Shown one piece after another: positions 32,711 to 41,577 of a stretch of 64,000 bases of DNA. Numbering within the stretch: position 1 is the stretch's first letter; each line of letters starts with the position of its first letter. Made by a program: the position numbers and the translations under genes. This DNA is from JAPLJM01 sp963708515 (GTDB lineage Bacteria > Desulfobacterota > Syntrophia > Syntrophales > Fen-1087). The notes below the pieces were generated by a model. That model ran no database searches. It saw nothing but the letters and a program-made list of their open reading frames with translations, and was not told the DNA's origin. The DNA lies in assembly GCA_963708515.1 (NCBI GenBank), contig CAVPSX010000006.1:1-64000 (forward strand), read 5' to 3'.

Positions 32711-33877
32711 TCAAGCAAATTCCTTTTCAATGCGTTCCATGGCCAGGGCCAGCCGGTCGTCGGGGACGGTCAGGGAAATGCGGATATAGCCCTCGCCGTA
32801 CTGGCCGTAGGCCGTTCCGGCTGCCACCACCACGGCCGTCTTTTCGAACAGGCGATTGGTGAATTCCAGGGATGTCATGCCTTTCGGGACCGGGACCCAG
32901 AGATAAAAGGTGCCCTTCGGGGGATCGAAACGGATGCCGATCTTCTCCAGTGTCTTGAGGACCTGTGCCCGCCTTTTCGCGTATATGCCGATCATGTGGT
33001 CAATCGCACCGATTTCATGCTTCAGGGCGTAGATGCCGGCGTACTGGATGGGGTTGAAAATACCTGAGTCGGTGTTCTCCTTGACCTTGCTGATGGCGGC
33101 GATCAGATCGGGATTTCCCACGGCCATGCCGATCCGCCAGCCCGTCATGTTGAAGGGTTTGGACAGGGAATTCAACTCCACGCCTACGTCTTTGGCGCCC
33201 TCGGCCATCATGAAGCTGAGCCTCTCCTGGCCGGGGAAGACGATTTCGCTGTAGGGGTTGTCGTAGCAGACGGCGATGTCGTGCTTCTTGGCGAAGACGA
33301 CAAGCCGGTCGAAGAACTTCCGGGTGGCGCAGGCACCCGTCGGGTTGTTGGGGTAGTTGAGAAACAGGCCCCGCGCCCGTTTCAGAATATCGGCGGGAAT
33401 CTCTTCGAAAACAGGAAGATAACCGTTTTCGGCCCGGATGGGAACGTTGTAGGGCTCTCCGCCGCCCATGAGGATGCTGGCCCGGTAGGCGGGATAGCCG
33501 GGATCGGTCATGAGGACTACGTCACCGGGGTTGATGCACGCCAGGACAAAATGATGGCAGCCCTCCTTCGAGCCGATCAAGGCCAGAACTTCGTTTTCCG
33601 GATTCAGCGAGACGCCGTAGCGCATGGAGTACCAGAGCGCCACCTCCTGCCGGAACCGCTGCATGCCCTTTTCCTCGTCGGTGGGATAGCGGTGATTTTC
33701 AGGGTCCATGGCCCGGCGGGCCAGTTCGTCGATGATTCCGTGGGGTGTCGCCTCCACAGGATCGCCGATGGCGAGACTGATCACATCAATGCCGTCGGCC
33801 TTGGCTTTGGCGATTTTTTTCCTCAATTCCATGAACAGGTAAGGCGGAATTTTCGTCAAACGGTCGGCTGTCTTCAC
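32711..33877 (-). CDS. dapL: LL-diaminopimelate aminotransferase-type PLP enzyme
   Basis: The 388 residues start at GTG 33877 (GGAG seven bases upstream) with KIPPYLFMELRKKIAKAKA. They have class I aminotransferase motifs: LNYPNNPTGACA, YDNPYSEIVFPG and the PLP lysine in LNSLSKPFNMTGWRIG. The PYLF(M/A)ELxxKIAxAKA start and NPYSEI element are typical of the DapL group, which makes LL-diaminopimelate directly from tetrahydrodipicolinate. Position 15 bases after dapF supports this. A broader aspartate-aminotransferase role cannot be excluded. Confidence 0.88.
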   Translation of the reverse strand: MKTADRLTKIPPYLFMELRKKIAKAKADGIDVISLAIGDPVEATPHGIIDELARRAMDPENHRYPTDEEKGMQRFRQEVALWYSMRYGVSLNPENEVLALIGSKEGCHHFVLACINPGDVVLMTDPGYPAYRASILMGGGEPYNVPIRAENGYLPVFEEIPADILKRARGLFLNYPNNPTGACATRKFFDRLVVFAKKHDIAVCYDNPYSEIVFPGQERLSFMMAEGAKDVGVELNSLSKPFNMTGWRIGMAVGNPDLIAAISKVKENTDSGIFNPIQYAGIYALKHEIGAIDHMIGIYAKRRAQVLKTLEKIGIRFDPPKGTFYLWVPVPKGMTSLEFTNRLFEKTAVVVAAGTAYGQYGEGYIRISLTVPDDRLALAMERIEKEFA

Positions 33878-33892
33878 AATGGTTCTCCTTTT

Positions 33893-34711
33893 TTATTGAT
33901 AAGCTTCTTCCCAGAGCCGGCCCTCGTAAACCACGGCAGCCTTGCCCTCCAGGTAGACTTTCTCGAAGCCCTTTTCGGTCTTGTCAAAATAAATCGTGAG
34001 GATTTCTCCGCTTTTGACCGTCACGGCCACGGGGGAATCCACCTCCCCCTTCCGGGACGAGATCAGCGCCGCCGCAACGGAACCGGTTCCGCAGGCCAGG
34101 GTTTCATCTTCCACGCCGCGTTCATAGGTCCTGATGCGAAGCGCATGGCGGTCTGTAACGGTCACAAAATTGGCGTTCGTTCCGGCAGGCTGATAATGCC
34201 TGTGATAGCGGATCTGACGGCCCGTATTGAACACATCGAATGTGTCGAGGTCACCCGTGAAATGGACGACATGCGGAACCCCGGTATTGATGCTGCTGAC
34301 ATACACAGGCTGTCCGTCAATGTCGATCGCTTCATCGATCCTGAGCGAGTGGGGATCGGTCAGCCGCAGCTTGACCGTATCGTCTTTGACCGCCGCGTCG
34401 ATGATGCCGGCGCCGGTCTCGAAAGACATGGTCGTCCCGGCGATGCCCTTCAGGCAGGCAAAACGGGCGGCGCAGCGGCCGCCGTTGCCGCACATATCCA
34501 CCTCCGACCCGTCTGCGTTGAAAAACCGCCAGCGGAAATCCACCCGGTCGGACCTTTCGATCAGAATGAGGCCGTCGGCGCCCACGGAGACCTTGCGCTC
34601 GCAGACGCGCTTCACAAAGTCCGTGACATTGGCCACCGGCAGGGACTGGTCCCGATTGTCAATCAGGATGAAATCATTGCCGCTGCCGCTCATTTTAAGA
34701 AATTCGATCAC
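33893..34711 (-). CDS. dapF: Diaminopimelate epimerase
   Basis: The 272-residue product begins at a GTG with EFLKMSGSGNDFILIDNRD. It has both catalytic cysteines: MCGNGGRCAARFACL and LACGTGSVAAALIS, the two-base racemisation pair of DapF. The enzyme turns LL- into meso-diaminopimelate for lysine and peptidoglycan. It is directly followed by dapL, so the last two steps of the pathway are coexpressed. Start, length and motifs agree with the family; this is one of the firmest assignments in the window. Confidence 0.95.
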   Translation of the reverse strand: MIEFLKMSGSGNDFILIDNRDQSLPVANVTDFVKRVCERKVSVGADGLILIERSDRVDFRWRFFNADGSEVDMCGNGGRCAARFACLKGIAGTTMSFETGAGIIDAAVKDDTVKLRLTDPHSLRIDEAIDIDGQPVYVSSINTGVPHVVHFTGDLDTFDVFNTGRQIRYHRHYQPAGTNANFVTVTDRHALRIRTYERGVEDETLACGTGSVAAALISSRKGEVDSPVAVTVKSGEILTIYFDKTEKGFEKVYLEGKAAVVYEGRLWEEAYQ

Positions 34712-34804
34712 AACCCCCCCCTATAGCCGTTCTGTTTTTCGCGGTCTTAACGACTTTTTCCCCGTTCGTCAAGATGCATTCTCAGGATGGTCAGACTTTT
34801 GTTG

Positions 34805-35479
34805 TCATGCCGATGGATCTGAGTCTGCTGTCAGGGACTGAATGACTTCCAGAATGGCGGCACTGTCGGTGCGGATGATCCAGTTGCGCATGAACTGCAG
34901 GGCTTTTTCATGCAGATCCGGATCCCATGTGCCAACGGCGTCTTCGGGAACAATCACGCGATAACCTGCATCTGCGGCGCCGATACAGGTCGCCATGATG
35001 CAATGATTGGTGTACATGCCGACGACCACCAGGCTATCGATACCCATCTGTTTCAGGACATGATCGATGGCAGAGCTGTTGAAGGCCCCCTGCGCTGTCT
35101 TGTTAATGACGGGTTCCTCGGGCCGGGGCGCCAGATGCCGGATGATGCCGTACCCCGGATCATGGATGGAAACGAACGCCGGAAAGCCCAGACCGGCGCG
35201 ACAGTGTTCGTTCCAGCGCCGGATGTAGGGGACGAAATCGGCGCCATCCTCCGCGAGGGAACCGAAGGCCGTGTAAATGACCCTCATCCCACTGGCACGA
35301 AAAGCGGAAAGCAGCTTTTGGATGACCGGGATGATCTCTTTTCCCTTCCGGACGGCGCCGGCTTCAGCCTCCGGTCCGGAGACGAGGCCGAAGAACCGGG
35401 GTAAATTTCCTCCTTTGGCGGCCTGATAGGTCTGCATATCGATAATCAACAGCGCCGTACGGTCTTTATCGAGCCTCAT
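34805..35479 (-). CDS. Isochorismatase/nicotinamidase-family cysteine hydrolase
   Basis: The 224 residues show the family triad: Asp in TALLIIDMQTYQ, Lys in EPVINKTAQGAFNSSA and Cys in VVGMYTNHCIMATCIGAADA, plus a cis-peptide region before the cysteine. Members hydrolyse isochorismate, nicotinamide, N-carbamoyl compounds or similar amides. No metal-site motif of nicotinamidase (DxHxxxH) is evident in the right place, so a nicotinamidase role is less likely. It lies between dapF and atoE on the same strand but with sizeable gaps; there is no clear functional link. Confidence 0.85.
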   Translation of the reverse strand: MRLDKDRTALLIIDMQTYQAAKGGNLPRFFGLVSGPEAEAGAVRKGKEIIPVIQKLLSAFRASGMRVIYTAFGSLAEDGADFVPYIRRWNEHCRAGLGFPAFVSIHDPGYGIIRHLAPRPEEPVINKTAQGAFNSSAIDHVLKQMGIDSLVVVGMYTNHCIMATCIGAADAGYRVIVPEDAVGTWDPDLHEKALQFMRNWIIRTDSAAILEVIQSLTADSDPSA

Positions 35480-35612
35480 GAATATTCCTTACCTCTCCTC
35501 CTGCACAACACAGCAAGGAACCCTTATTCAGATTCATTTTGTAAGCGGCAATCATCATCAAAAGCGATGTCCGAATTATGGAAAGTCGTTCATGCAATGG
35601 GTAATGATGGAA

Positions 35613-35639
35613 GGCCGCCTTCTTCAGCAGAAGGCGGCC
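35613..35639 (-). terminator. Hairpin after atoE
   Basis: GGCCGCCTTC (35613-35622) and GAAGGCGGCC (35630-35639) pair perfectly over ten bases around a seven-base loop, about 20 bases beyond the atoE stop on the minus strand. No T tract follows, but position and stability suit a transcript end. Confidence 0.6.
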
Positions 35640-35659
35640 CGTTTGAGCAAATCCGGGAG

Positions 35660-37015
35660 TTACATCACGCCAAAGCCTATTATGAGGGCAAAGACGCTCA
35701 ACACCAAACCGCTCCAGAGGAGGGTCATGGTCGTATAGCCCATGATATCCTTGGCGGACAGGCCGGCCAGACCCAGCAAGGGCAGGGCCCAGAAGGGCTG
35801 GATCATATTGGTCCACTGATCACCCCAGGCCACCATCATGGCCGACTTGACCGTATCGATGTTCATCATCTTGGCCGCCTCGATGGTGATGGGTCCCTGG
35901 ACAGCCCACTGGCCGCCGCCGGAGGGAACAAACATATTGATCACCCCAGCCCCCCAAAACTGGAGCAGATAAAAGGTTTGGGGGGACGACATGGCGACAA
36001 ACCAGCCTGCAATAACCTTGGCCAAGCCGGTGCCGATCATTATTCCCATGATGCCGCCGTAGAGAGGGAACTGCAGGGCGATCCCGCCGGCGGAGCGTAT
36101 GGCAGTATCCACCGCCTTGACATAGTTGATGGGCTTGGTGTGGAGGATGATGCCGGCAATGAAGAAGATGAAGATGACGATATTCAGATTCAGGTCAAGT
36201 CCCTTATTGGAGAAATGCAGAAAGAGGTAGAACACACCCATCGCCGCAAAGATCATGTTGACGACATAGCTGTGATTGATTCTTTCTGCCAATGTGGGTT
36301 GTGCCGGCAACTCGATCTTCACTGTTTGATCTTCCATTTCTTTCAGACGCTCTGCAGAAATAGTGACTGAATCCTCCTCCTTGGGGTGCATCAGGTAAAA
36401 TAATATGGGAATGGTTAGAATAAGAATGACGGCCGGTAAAAAATTCCACATGGCAAAGATAGTCTCCGAGACAGGGGTAACCTTGCCAGTGAGCTTTTCA
36501 ACCAGATTCAGGGCATTTTTAGGCGTCGCCAGCAGAAGGGGGATGGAACCGGAGAATCCCATGTGCCAAATGACGAACCCGCTATAGCCGGCTGCGACGA
36601 GCATCGGGAAGTCCGCTTTTCGTGTCCTGCGGGCCACTTCGAGAGCCAGCAGGCCCGCGAAAATAAGACCGAAACCCCAGCTGATCCAGGAGCCAACGCC
36701 TCCTACAAAGGCGACGATCATTGCTCCCTTGACAGGCGTGTCCGCCATTCCCGCCACCCAGTCGAGAACTTTTTTCATCGGCGGCGTCAGGGCCAGCACA
36801 TAACCGGTAACCAGGACCAGGATCATCTGCATGGCAAATGCGATAATGCCATAGATGCCGTCGCCCCAGGTCGTGATCACTTTCACGACATCCGATGGGG
36901 TGAAAATAAAGGCGAGAACCGCAGAAAGAAACGTGAGCAGAATGGCGAACAGGTAGGCGTCAGGCAGGTAATGGCGCATGACGTAGGTAAAAAATGAAGC
37001 AAGCTTTCTTAACAT
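35660..37015 (-). CDS. atoE: AtoE-type short-chain fatty acid transporter
   Basis: The 451-residue protein has about ten to twelve helices. Family landmarks are MRHYLPDAYLFAILLTFLSA, VGGVGSWISWGFGLIFAGLL, GFSGSIPLLLATPKN, and near the C-terminus INMFVPSGGGQWAVQGPITI followed by WGDQWTNMIQPFWALPLLG. These match the AtoE/short-chain fatty acid carrier family, which takes up acetoacetate and butyrate-like acids. For a syntrophic or sulfate-reducing bacterium this fits fatty acid uptake or export. It is monocistronic with a hairpin after it. No atoDAB genes are seen nearby. Confidence 0.9.
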   Translation of the reverse strand: MLRKLASFFTYVMRHYLPDAYLFAILLTFLSAVLAFIFTPSDVVKVITTWGDGIYGIIAFAMQMILVLVTGYVLALTPPMKKVLDWVAGMADTPVKGAMIVAFVGGVGSWISWGFGLIFAGLLALEVARRTRKADFPMLVAAGYSGFVIWHMGFSGSIPLLLATPKNALNLVEKLTGKVTPVSETIFAMWNFLPAVILILTIPILFYLMHPKEEDSVTISAERLKEMEDQTVKIELPAQPTLAERINHSYVVNMIFAAMGVFYLFLHFSNKGLDLNLNIVIFIFFIAGIILHTKPINYVKAVDTAIRSAGGIALQFPLYGGIMGIMIGTGLAKVIAGWFVAMSSPQTFYLLQFWGAGVINMFVPSGGGQWAVQGPITIEAAKMMNIDTVKSAMMVAWGDQWTNMIQPFWALPLLGLAGLSAKDIMGYTTMTLLWSGLVLSVFALIIGFGVM

Positions 37016-37274
37016 GGCTGCACCTCCTTCAATATGATGAAAATAATAAATCCACCGTCAAATGACGCTGCTCTCTTAAGCCCCATCCCCAAAATGAGCC
37101 CCTCTCGGACGCTGACGATCGGAGAAGGCAGGGATACTTAAAAGCTTAGTCTACTCTACATAAAGAATTCAGAAAAATCAAATTTTTAGTCGCAACATAG
37201 GGGACGCGTCGCGCGATGATCGCGAAAACATGATGAGCTCGTAAAAAATCGAAAAAATGAGCCGAAAACGACGG

Positions 37275-37397
37275 CTGCGTAAAAAGCTCCGCAAGTAAGG
37301 CGCGCAAATCCAGGGGACAGGTTTAAACCTGTCCCCTGAAGCGTACATGTACGTACGCCGGATGCAACGCAACTTGAGCATCCGGACTTTTTGCGGA
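37275..37397. repeat. Composite inverted repeat containing the GGGGACAGG palindrome
   Basis: A left arm (CTGCGTAAAAAGCTCCG then CAAGT...GCGCAAATCC) and an imperfectly complementary right arm (GGATGCAACGCAACTTGAGC, then GGACTTTTTGCGGAG) flank the perfect palindrome at 37312-37337. The right end GGACTTTTTGCGGAGGCGTC resembles the GACTTTTTACGAAGTCGTC that follows the palindrome at 59531, so palindrome and end belong to one repeat family. Confidence 0.6.
37312..37337. repeat. Perfect 26-bp palindrome, copy 1
   Basis: AGGGGACAGGTTT followed by its exact reverse complement AAACCTGTCCCCT. An identical copy is at 59531-59556 and two close variants (GATTTCAAATC centre) at 52401-52427 and 53890-53913. 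Confidence 0.85.
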
Positions 37398-37464
37398 GGC
37401 GTCAAACTTCAAAATTGTTGACACAACCGATCAGGAATGTAGGAGAGACGAGCGGGAGGAAATC

Positions 37465-37725
37465 ATGGACATAATCGAGACAAGGCTCAATGCCCTGGAG
37501 GACATCAAACTCAGGGCGCTGTATATTGAAAAACGGTTCATGAGCAATGACCCGGAAGAGACGATGCTGGCGGAAAGCGAGCTGACAGAGCTTCAGGACC
37601 GGTTCTGTGACGAAAACAGGGATTTCATCACGCCGCCGATGGCAAGGGCGGTAAAGAAGGACTTCAACACATCCGTCGTGCTGATCGACTGGGCGTTTGA
37701 TCATTACAAAAAGGCAGGTGATTAA
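37465..37725 (+). CDS. Small conserved-looking helical protein, function unknown
   Basis: The 86 residues start MDIIETRLNALEDIKLRALY after GGGAGGAAATC. The protein is helical and acidic (SNDPEETMLAESELTELQDR), with a final FNTSVVLIDWAFDHYKKAGD. Good codon usage and ribosome site suggest a real gene. I do not recognise a family. It ends three bases before a dispersed repeat copy and converges with clpA. It might be a small regulatory or adaptor protein, but nothing in the sequence shows this. Confidence 0.5.
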   Translation: MDIIETRLNALEDIKLRALYIEKRFMSNDPEETMLAESELTELQDRFCDENRDFITPPMARAVKKDFNTSVVLIDWAFDHYKKAGD

Positions 37726-37727
37726 AT

Positions 37728-37772
37728 CGATTGAAAAATGGTTCGCAAGCGGCGCAGCCAATTTTCAGCCGG
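37728..37772 (+). repeat. Dispersed repeat, copy D
   Basis: ATTGAAAAATGGTTCGCAAG followed by CGGCGCAGCCAATTTTCAGCC matches the arms of the element at 32466-32612. Here the two ends pair with each other into an imperfect hairpin (TGAAAA-TGG against CCAATTTTCA) between two converging genes. Confidence 0.55.
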
Positions 37773-37777
37773 TCTCA

Positions 37778-40021
37778 TTATTTCACCGTCAGCACAATCC
37801 CGTCGTTTTCAATATCGGCGTTGACCACGCCGCCGGCGACCAGGCGGCCGAAGAGGACCTCGTCCACGAAGAAATTCTTGATCCGGTCCTGAACGAGCCG
37901 GGCGATCTGCCGGGCGCCGAATTCCTCGGAGTAGCCCTGATCTGCGAGCCATTCATAGACCCCCTCAGGAACATTCAAGACAACTTTTTTATCGGCAAGC
38001 TGATCCTGAAATTCCTGGACCTGCTTTTTGACGATGTCCACGACCACGGACCTGCTGAGTCCGTTGAACAGAACCACACCGTCGAGGCGGTTGCGGAACT
38101 CCGGCGCAAAGATGCGCTTCACTGCCTCTGAAACGGCGCTGTCCGTCACGCGCCGCTCCCCGAATCCCACCCGGGTCTTGCCGATTTCCCGGGCGCCGGC
38201 ATTGGAAGTCATGATGATGATAACATTGCGGAAATCCGCCTTTCGGCCGCTATTGTCCGTCAGGGTTGCATAATCCATGACCTGCAGCAGGGTGTTGAAG
38301 ATGTCTGCGTGGGCCTTTTCGATCTCGTCTAACAGCAGCACCGCATGGGGCGTCTTGCGGATCGCCTCGGTCAGGAGGCCGCCTTCCTCGAAGCCCACAT
38401 AACCCGGCGGGGCGCCCACGAGCCGAGAGACGGTATGCTTTTCCTGATACTCCGACATGTCGAAGCGGTGCAGTTGAACACCCATGACCATCGCCAACTG
38501 GCGCGCCAGTTCCGTCTTGCCCACGCCCGTGGGGCCGGCAAACAGCAGAGAAGCAACGGGTTTGCTCTGATTCTGGAAACCGGCTCGGGAACGGCGGATG
38601 GCCTGCACAACGGCGTCAATCGCCTCATCCTGTCCGAAAATCTGCACCTTCAGGGAGACATCCAGATTTTTCAGGCTCGCCGCTTCTGAAGAAGAAACGG
38701 ATTTCTCGGGAATCCGGCAAATTTTGGCCACGATCTTTTCGACTTCAAGCGGGGTGATAGCAAGCGTACCGTCTTCATCGCTGCGATAGAGCCGCGTCCT
38801 GGCCCCCGCCTCGTCAAGGACGTCGATGGCCTTGTCCGGCAGGCGCCGGTCGTTGATGTGCTTCGCCGACAGTTCCGCCGTGGCGTGCAGGGCTTCATCG
38901 GTGTAGCGAACATCGTGAAAACGCTCATATTTATCCCTGAGACCGCAGAGGATTTGATAGGTCTCTTCAACCGTCGGCTCGGGGATTTCGATGGGCTGGA
39001 AACGGCGGGACAGGGCGCGGTCCTTGTCAAAATGCTTCCGGTATTCCTCATAGGTGGTCGAGCCGATACAGCGCATCCTGCCGGATGTGAGCGCCGGTTT
39101 CAGGATGTTCGAGGCGTCGAGAGATCCTCCGGAGACGGCCCCGGCGCCGACGATGGTGTGAATCTCGTCAATGAACAGGATGACGCTGTCGATCTTTTTA
39201 AGCTCGGCGATGACTTTTTTCAGCCGTTCCTCGAAGTCGCCACGGAATCGCGTTCCCGCCAGCAGCGCTCCCATATCCAGGGAATAAATTTTCGCGTTCT
39301 TCAGAGGCTTGGGCACATCGCCTTGGGCGATCCGCTGGGCCAGCCCTTCGGTAATGGCCGTTTTGCCCACGCCGGCTTCGCCGATGTGCACGGGATTATT
39401 CTTGTAGCGGCGGCACAGGATCTGAACGGTGCGTTCGATAATGTCCTCCCGGCCGATCAGCGGATCCAGTTCGCCGTTTATCGCCTTTTGCACGAGTTCC
39501 GTGGTGAAGGAGCCCAGGACCTTGCTTTCCGGGCGGGCCTTGCCCTCTTTGTCTTCTTTCCGGACGGGCGCCTCGACAGGCTGATCTTCGGGAATCACGG
39601 AGACGCCGTGAGAAATGTAATTCAGCAGGTCCAGCCGGGTGATACCCTCATTTTGCAGAAAGAACGCGGCATTCGATTCCTTCTCGTCAAAAATGGAGAT
39701 GAGGACGTCGCCGATGTCGAGCTCCGGCTTCTGTGCGGAAGAGGTATGCCAGACGGCCCGGTCCATGACGCTCTGGAAACCGACACTCTGCAGCGGGGCG
39801 TTGTCGTCAGAGACCTGCGGGAGCTTGCTTTTAAAAAAGTCTTCCAGCTTGTCCCGGAGATGATCGATATCGCCGCCGCACTTTCGAATGATCTCCTTCG
39901 GTGCATCGAAGAATAGCGACGCGAAAAGGACATGCTCCGGCGTCAGGTATTCATGCGACCGGACTTTGGCCTCCGTGAAGGCCGCCCGCAAAATATGATG
40001 GAGCTCTTCATTAACTTTCAT
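37778..40021 (-). CDS. clpA: ATP-dependent Clp protease ATP-binding subunit ClpA
   Basis: The 747 residues show the ClpA plan: an N-terminal Clp-N repeat domain, a first AAA+ domain with Walker A (GEAGVGKTA, residues about 205-213) and FIDEIHTIVGAGA, and a second with FAGPTGVGKTELARQLA and VLLLDEIEKAH, ending with a ClpB/A D2 small domain. The IGL-type ClpP-binding loop region lies in the second AAA domain. ClpA unfolds substrates for ClpP. clpS lies just upstream on the same strand, 78 bases away, which fixes the assignment as ClpA rather than ClpB or ClpC. No clpP is in the window. Confidence 0.95.
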   Translation of the reverse strand: MKVNEELHHILRAAFTEAKVRSHEYLTPEHVLFASLFFDAPKEIIRKCGGDIDHLRDKLEDFFKSKLPQVSDDNAPLQSVGFQSVMDRAVWHTSSAQKPELDIGDVLISIFDEKESNAAFFLQNEGITRLDLLNYISHGVSVIPEDQPVEAPVRKEDKEGKARPESKVLGSFTTELVQKAINGELDPLIGREDIIERTVQILCRRYKNNPVHIGEAGVGKTAITEGLAQRIAQGDVPKPLKNAKIYSLDMGALLAGTRFRGDFEERLKKVIAELKKIDSVILFIDEIHTIVGAGAVSGGSLDASNILKPALTSGRMRCIGSTTYEEYRKHFDKDRALSRRFQPIEIPEPTVEETYQILCGLRDKYERFHDVRYTDEALHATAELSAKHINDRRLPDKAIDVLDEAGARTRLYRSDEDGTLAITPLEVEKIVAKICRIPEKSVSSSEAASLKNLDVSLKVQIFGQDEAIDAVVQAIRRSRAGFQNQSKPVASLLFAGPTGVGKTELARQLAMVMGVQLHRFDMSEYQEKHTVSRLVGAPPGYVGFEEGGLLTEAIRKTPHAVLLLDEIEKAHADIFNTLLQVMDYATLTDNSGRKADFRNVIIIMTSNAGAREIGKTRVGFGERRVTDSAVSEAVKRIFAPEFRNRLDGVVLFNGLSRSVVVDIVKKQVQEFQDQLADKKVVLNVPEGVYEWLADQGYSEEFGARQIARLVQDRIKNFFVDEVLFGRLVAGGVVNADIENDGIVLTVK

Positions 40022-40099
40022 GATTCTTATACCTTTCGACCGTGCATCTCCCCTTCTCTGTCTCTCTTTTAAAGAGAGGCGGGGCCGGGGTGAGCGGTG

Positions 40100-40450
40100 T
40101 CATGCCTCTTCATAGCTGCATTTAAGAGGAAACTCTCGCTTTTTAGCCATGTGGCGGACCTGGGACACCTTCGTGACGGCAATGTCATACGCATAGATCC
40201 CGCAGACGCCGGCGCCCTTCCGGTGCACATCCAGCATGATTTTAATGGCCTCCGCAGCGGTTTTATGAAACACTTTCATGAGGACCTCCACGACAAAATC
40301 CATGGTCGTGTAATGGTCGTTGTGCAGGATGACCCGGAACATACGCGGCTCTTCGAGCAGGGGCTCGGAATCCACCCCCGGACTTTCTCCGAATTGCGTT
40401 TCATGACGGTCATCGTCCGGCACAGCCACGGGTTCCTTTTTCCTTCTCAA
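40100..40450 (-). CDS. clpS: ATP-dependent Clp protease adaptor ClpS
   Basis: The product, about 110 residues, has EPRMFRVILHNDHYTTMDFV, the ClpS fold start with the conserved HND near the N-degron pocket, then VVEVLMKVFHKTAAEAIKIM and DVHRKGAGVCGIYAYDIAVT. ClpS delivers N-end-rule substrates to ClpA, whose gene is next. The start is uncertain: TTG at 40450, or GTG at 40429, which has an AAAAAGGA just upstream. N-terminal extension is variable in the family. Confidence 0.92.
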   Translation of the reverse strand: MRRKKEPVAVPDDDRHETQFGESPGVDSEPLLEEPRMFRVILHNDHYTTMDFVVEVLMKVFHKTAAEAIKIMLDVHRKGAGVCGIYAYDIAVTKVSQVRHMAKKREFPLKCSYEEA

Positions 40451-40593
40451 TAAGATCGTTTTACAGAGATAATATAAGAAATGGGGGAACGGATGTCAAC
40501 AGGCGACAAACAAGGAAAAACCAGGGACACTTCCCGGATTCATTCATCTTCAAAAATACGGGAAGTGTTGCCGTATTCAATTATCCGAAACCG

Positions 40594-41322
40594 TCAGAAC
40601 ATGCCGCCGTTGACGCCGATCACCTGACCGGTGATATAGGAGGCGTCGTCGGAGCAGAGGAATCGGACGACCCGCGCCACTTCCTCCGGCTTGCCGATTC
40701 TGGCCATGGGAATGACCTCTTTGATCCGCTCGATGGGGGCGTCTTTGATCATTTCTGTCTCGATCAGCCCCGGCGCGACCACGTTCATCCTGACGCCCAG
40801 CCGGGCCACTTCCGCCGCGATGGAGCGGCTCGCCGCGAGCAACCCCGCTTTGGCTGCGGAGTAATTCGCCTGTCCCCGGTTCGCCACCAGTCCGGCCACC
40901 GATGAGATGGAAACGACGGATCCGCGCTTGCTGCGGACCATTTTCTTCAGGACCGGTTTTGTCATGTTGTAGAAACCCTTCAGTGTTGTATCGATGACGC
41001 TGTTCCAGTCGTCCGAGGGCATCATGATAAAAAGCCCGTCTGCGGTGATCCCCGCATTGTTCACCAGGACGTCGATGGTTGTGATGCGGGAAAAAAGTTC
41101 CTGCAGGGCCGCTTCCACCGCCGCCGCCTCGCGGACGTCAAACATGAGTTTCTCCCCGTCGCTGCCTGCTGCGCGGATCATTGCCAGCGTCTCTTGGGCC
41201 GCCTGGTCGTTTGCCCTGTAATTGACGACGAGATAATATCCGGCGCGGGCCAGTTCCACGGCGATCGCCCTTCCGATGCCGCGGGTGCCGCCCGTAACGA
41301 TGGCCACCTTCTGATCAGTCAT
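40594..41322 (-). CDS. fabG: FabG-type 3-oxoacyl-[acyl-carrier-protein] reductase (SDR)
   Basis: ATG 41322 with AGGAG about nine bases upstream gives 242 residues: VAIVTGGTRGIGRAIAVELA (NAD(P) site), VLVNNAGITADGLFI, then the catalytic serine in VVSISSVAGLVANRGQANYS and the YSAAKAG tyrosine-lysine pair, ending DASYITGQVIGVNGGMF. FabG reduces beta-ketoacyl-ACP; related SDRs reduce acetoacetyl-CoA. The characteristic GGMF end supports FabG/PhaB-like members. It stands alone between clpS and groEL, with a repeat element upstream. Confidence 0.86.
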   Translation of the reverse strand: MTDQKVAIVTGGTRGIGRAIAVELARAGYYLVVNYRANDQAAQETLAMIRAAGSDGEKLMFDVREAAAVEAALQELFSRITTIDVLVNNAGITADGLFIMMPSDDWNSVIDTTLKGFYNMTKPVLKKMVRSKRGSVVSISSVAGLVANRGQANYSAAKAGLLAASRSIAAEVARLGVRMNVVAPGLIETEMIKDAPIERIKEVIPMARIGKPEEVARVVRFLCSDDASYITGQVIGVNGGMF

Positions 41323-41384
41323 GTGATATGTCTCCTTATTGGTATATTCCCGCTTCCGCCAGCCGGGAAAGATCACGTATCGAG

Positions 41385-41454
41385 ACCGGTGAAACATGGC
41401 TTCGCTATGGCTCAAAATCCTTGATTCGCCGTTTGCGAACCATTGTTCATCGGT
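41385..41454. repeat. Dispersed repeat, compact inverted-repeat form
   Basis: The 70-base stretch begins ACCGGTGAAACATGGCTTCG and ends with the near reverse complement (GCGAACCATTGTTCATCGGT). Its left half matches the right arm of 32466-32612 and its right half matches the left arm, with no A+T-rich centre. This compact form shows the family is a palindromic unit. Confidence 0.65.
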
Positions 41455-41510
41455 TATGCATCGTTCTCGTATTCTCGATAAAATTATCCCTGAAGTCAAG
41501 GAGATTTATG

Positions 41511-41543
41511 AAAAAAGCCCCCCGCCGGAATCGGCAGAGGGCT
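41511..41543 (-). terminator. Intrinsic terminator of groESL
   Basis: On the minus strand a stem (GCCCTCTGCCG against CGGCGGGGGGC, imperfect) with a four-base loop is followed by TTTTTT. It lies about 35 bases past the groEL stop, a typical position. Confidence 0.78.
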
Positions 41544-41577
41544 CATTTAAAAGGTGTTACAGCGAATGCAATCTTTC

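Larger units (their letters stand above)
37016..37464. other. Intergenic region rich in repeats
   Basis: The first part carries an A+T-rich stretch likely holding the atoE promoter on the minus strand. The second part (37275-37397) is a composite palindromic element. The last bases include GGGAGG before the small gene at 37465. No protein-coding signal of its own was seen. Confidence 0.5.

Noticed and set aside
33281..34726. A 481-codon plus-strand frame
   Set aside because: It is antisense to dapL and dapF, which carry full catalytic motifs.
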